From Glandiceps talaboti (lineage: Eukaryota; Hemichordata; Enteropneusta; Spengelidae), in contig NC_135566.1 of assembly GCF_964340395.1 (NCBI RefSeq), positions 17,446,501 through 17,510,500 on the forward strand: DNA of 64,000 bases. Direction: 5' to 3'. Both the position numbers and the translations under genes were made by a program. The notes under the pieces were generated by a model, which was given only the letters and a program-made list of their open reading frames with translations, did not search any database and was not told where the DNA came from. Positions 63,495-64,000 of the stretch are shown here, piece by piece; within the stretch, counting starts at the first letter, position 1, and each line of letters opens with the position of its first letter.

Positions 63495-64000
63495 GTCGAT
63501 CATTCATTTTGAATTCCATTTCTACCCGTGGTGAGCTTAATAATCTGCATTTTGAAACAAATCAAATTGTTACAATTTTTTATGTGAAAGAAGTCATCAA
63601 AAAATAACCAAAGTGATTTGATGTTATGCCATTATCCATAACACTGACTCAGGTAGGTCTTAATAAATATGTACATTTACTGTTTTCTCTGTTAAGCTAC
63701 TTTGTATATACATGTACCTTATACTGGGGATGTATATCTAGTGTCTGTACTATCACTCTAGAAATGGTAGCGTCATAGGCAAAATGTGAGCACTGACAAT
63801 CCGTTCATTACTTCTCTAAGGAGGCGAAGATATGACATTTGAATCTCAACCCAGCCCTCTGCTAGCTATAGCTTACTTCATTCTTGTATTGTATTGTATT
63901 GTATTGTATTGTATTACAGCAGGAAAGACCAGACATCAATTTATTCAAACTTCGTTATTCCACTACATTTCGAGCACAGAATGGCTCTTCGTCTTCAGCA
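63495..64000. repeat. Right flank of the tRNA-Asp unit, copy 4 (cut by window end)
   Basis: Aligns with 39744-40240 and 50563-51052 up to the last base, so another unit continues beyond the window. A (GTATT)n run lies at 63887-63915. Confidence 0.8.

Overview
The window looks like nuclear DNA of a marine invertebrate. Genes have many short exons with GT-AG introns, simple repeats are abundant ((TA)n, (TACA)n, (CTGT)n, (CA)n), and there are non-LTR retrotransposon relics and small inverted-repeat transposons. Gene content (a TRPA1-type channel and a FabG-like short-chain dehydrogenase family) fits a non-vertebrate deuterostome such as a hemichordate or amphioxus, or a spiralian. The sequence alone does not settle the species.

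Layout. (1) 198-19683, + strand: 22 exons of a TRPA1-like channel gene, open in one frame through every junction. Only its extreme 5' end lies outside the window. Its introns hold a TA-flanked inverted-repeat element, a TTAA-flanked MITE, several foldback sequences, a short telomere-like repeat and long (TA)n tracts. (2) 21526-36878, - strand: a complete 9-exon short-chain dehydrogenase/reductase (SDR) gene (28956-36878), followed downstream by a duplicated and broken exon 8-9 pair (21526-22213). Between them lie a CR1/L2-like retrotransposon relic, an intact tRNA-Asp, the tail of a second non-LTR element, a hammerhead-like motif and a split tRNA-Asp. (3) About 38.4-60.5 kb: two direct copies (about 10.8 kb apart) of a unit consisting of tRNA-Asp(-), split tRNA-Asp relic, tRNA-Asp(+), then a 9-exon SDR gene on + (41573-48566 and 52367-59333). 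(4) 61.5-64 kb: a decayed last exon of another + SDR copy, then another tRNA-Asp(-), a tRNA relic and the start of what looks like the next unit, cut by the window end.

So the right two thirds of the window is an amplified SDR/tRNA-Asp cluster: three intact SDR genes, two SDR relics, six identical tRNA-Asp(GTC) genes and several tRNA fragments. The three intact SDR genes share all splice phases and encode about 259 residues with the Rossmann TGxxxGxG motif, NNAG, and the Asn-Ser-Tyr-Lys catalytic set. The two + copies differ by about five residues, so their duplication is recent; the - copy is older. Paralogue comparison also dates mobile insertions, for example a foldback element with 9-bp target duplications present only in the - copy. 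No functional link between the channel gene and the SDR genes can be read from the sequence; they are simply neighbours, with the channel gene convergent to the - SDR gene.
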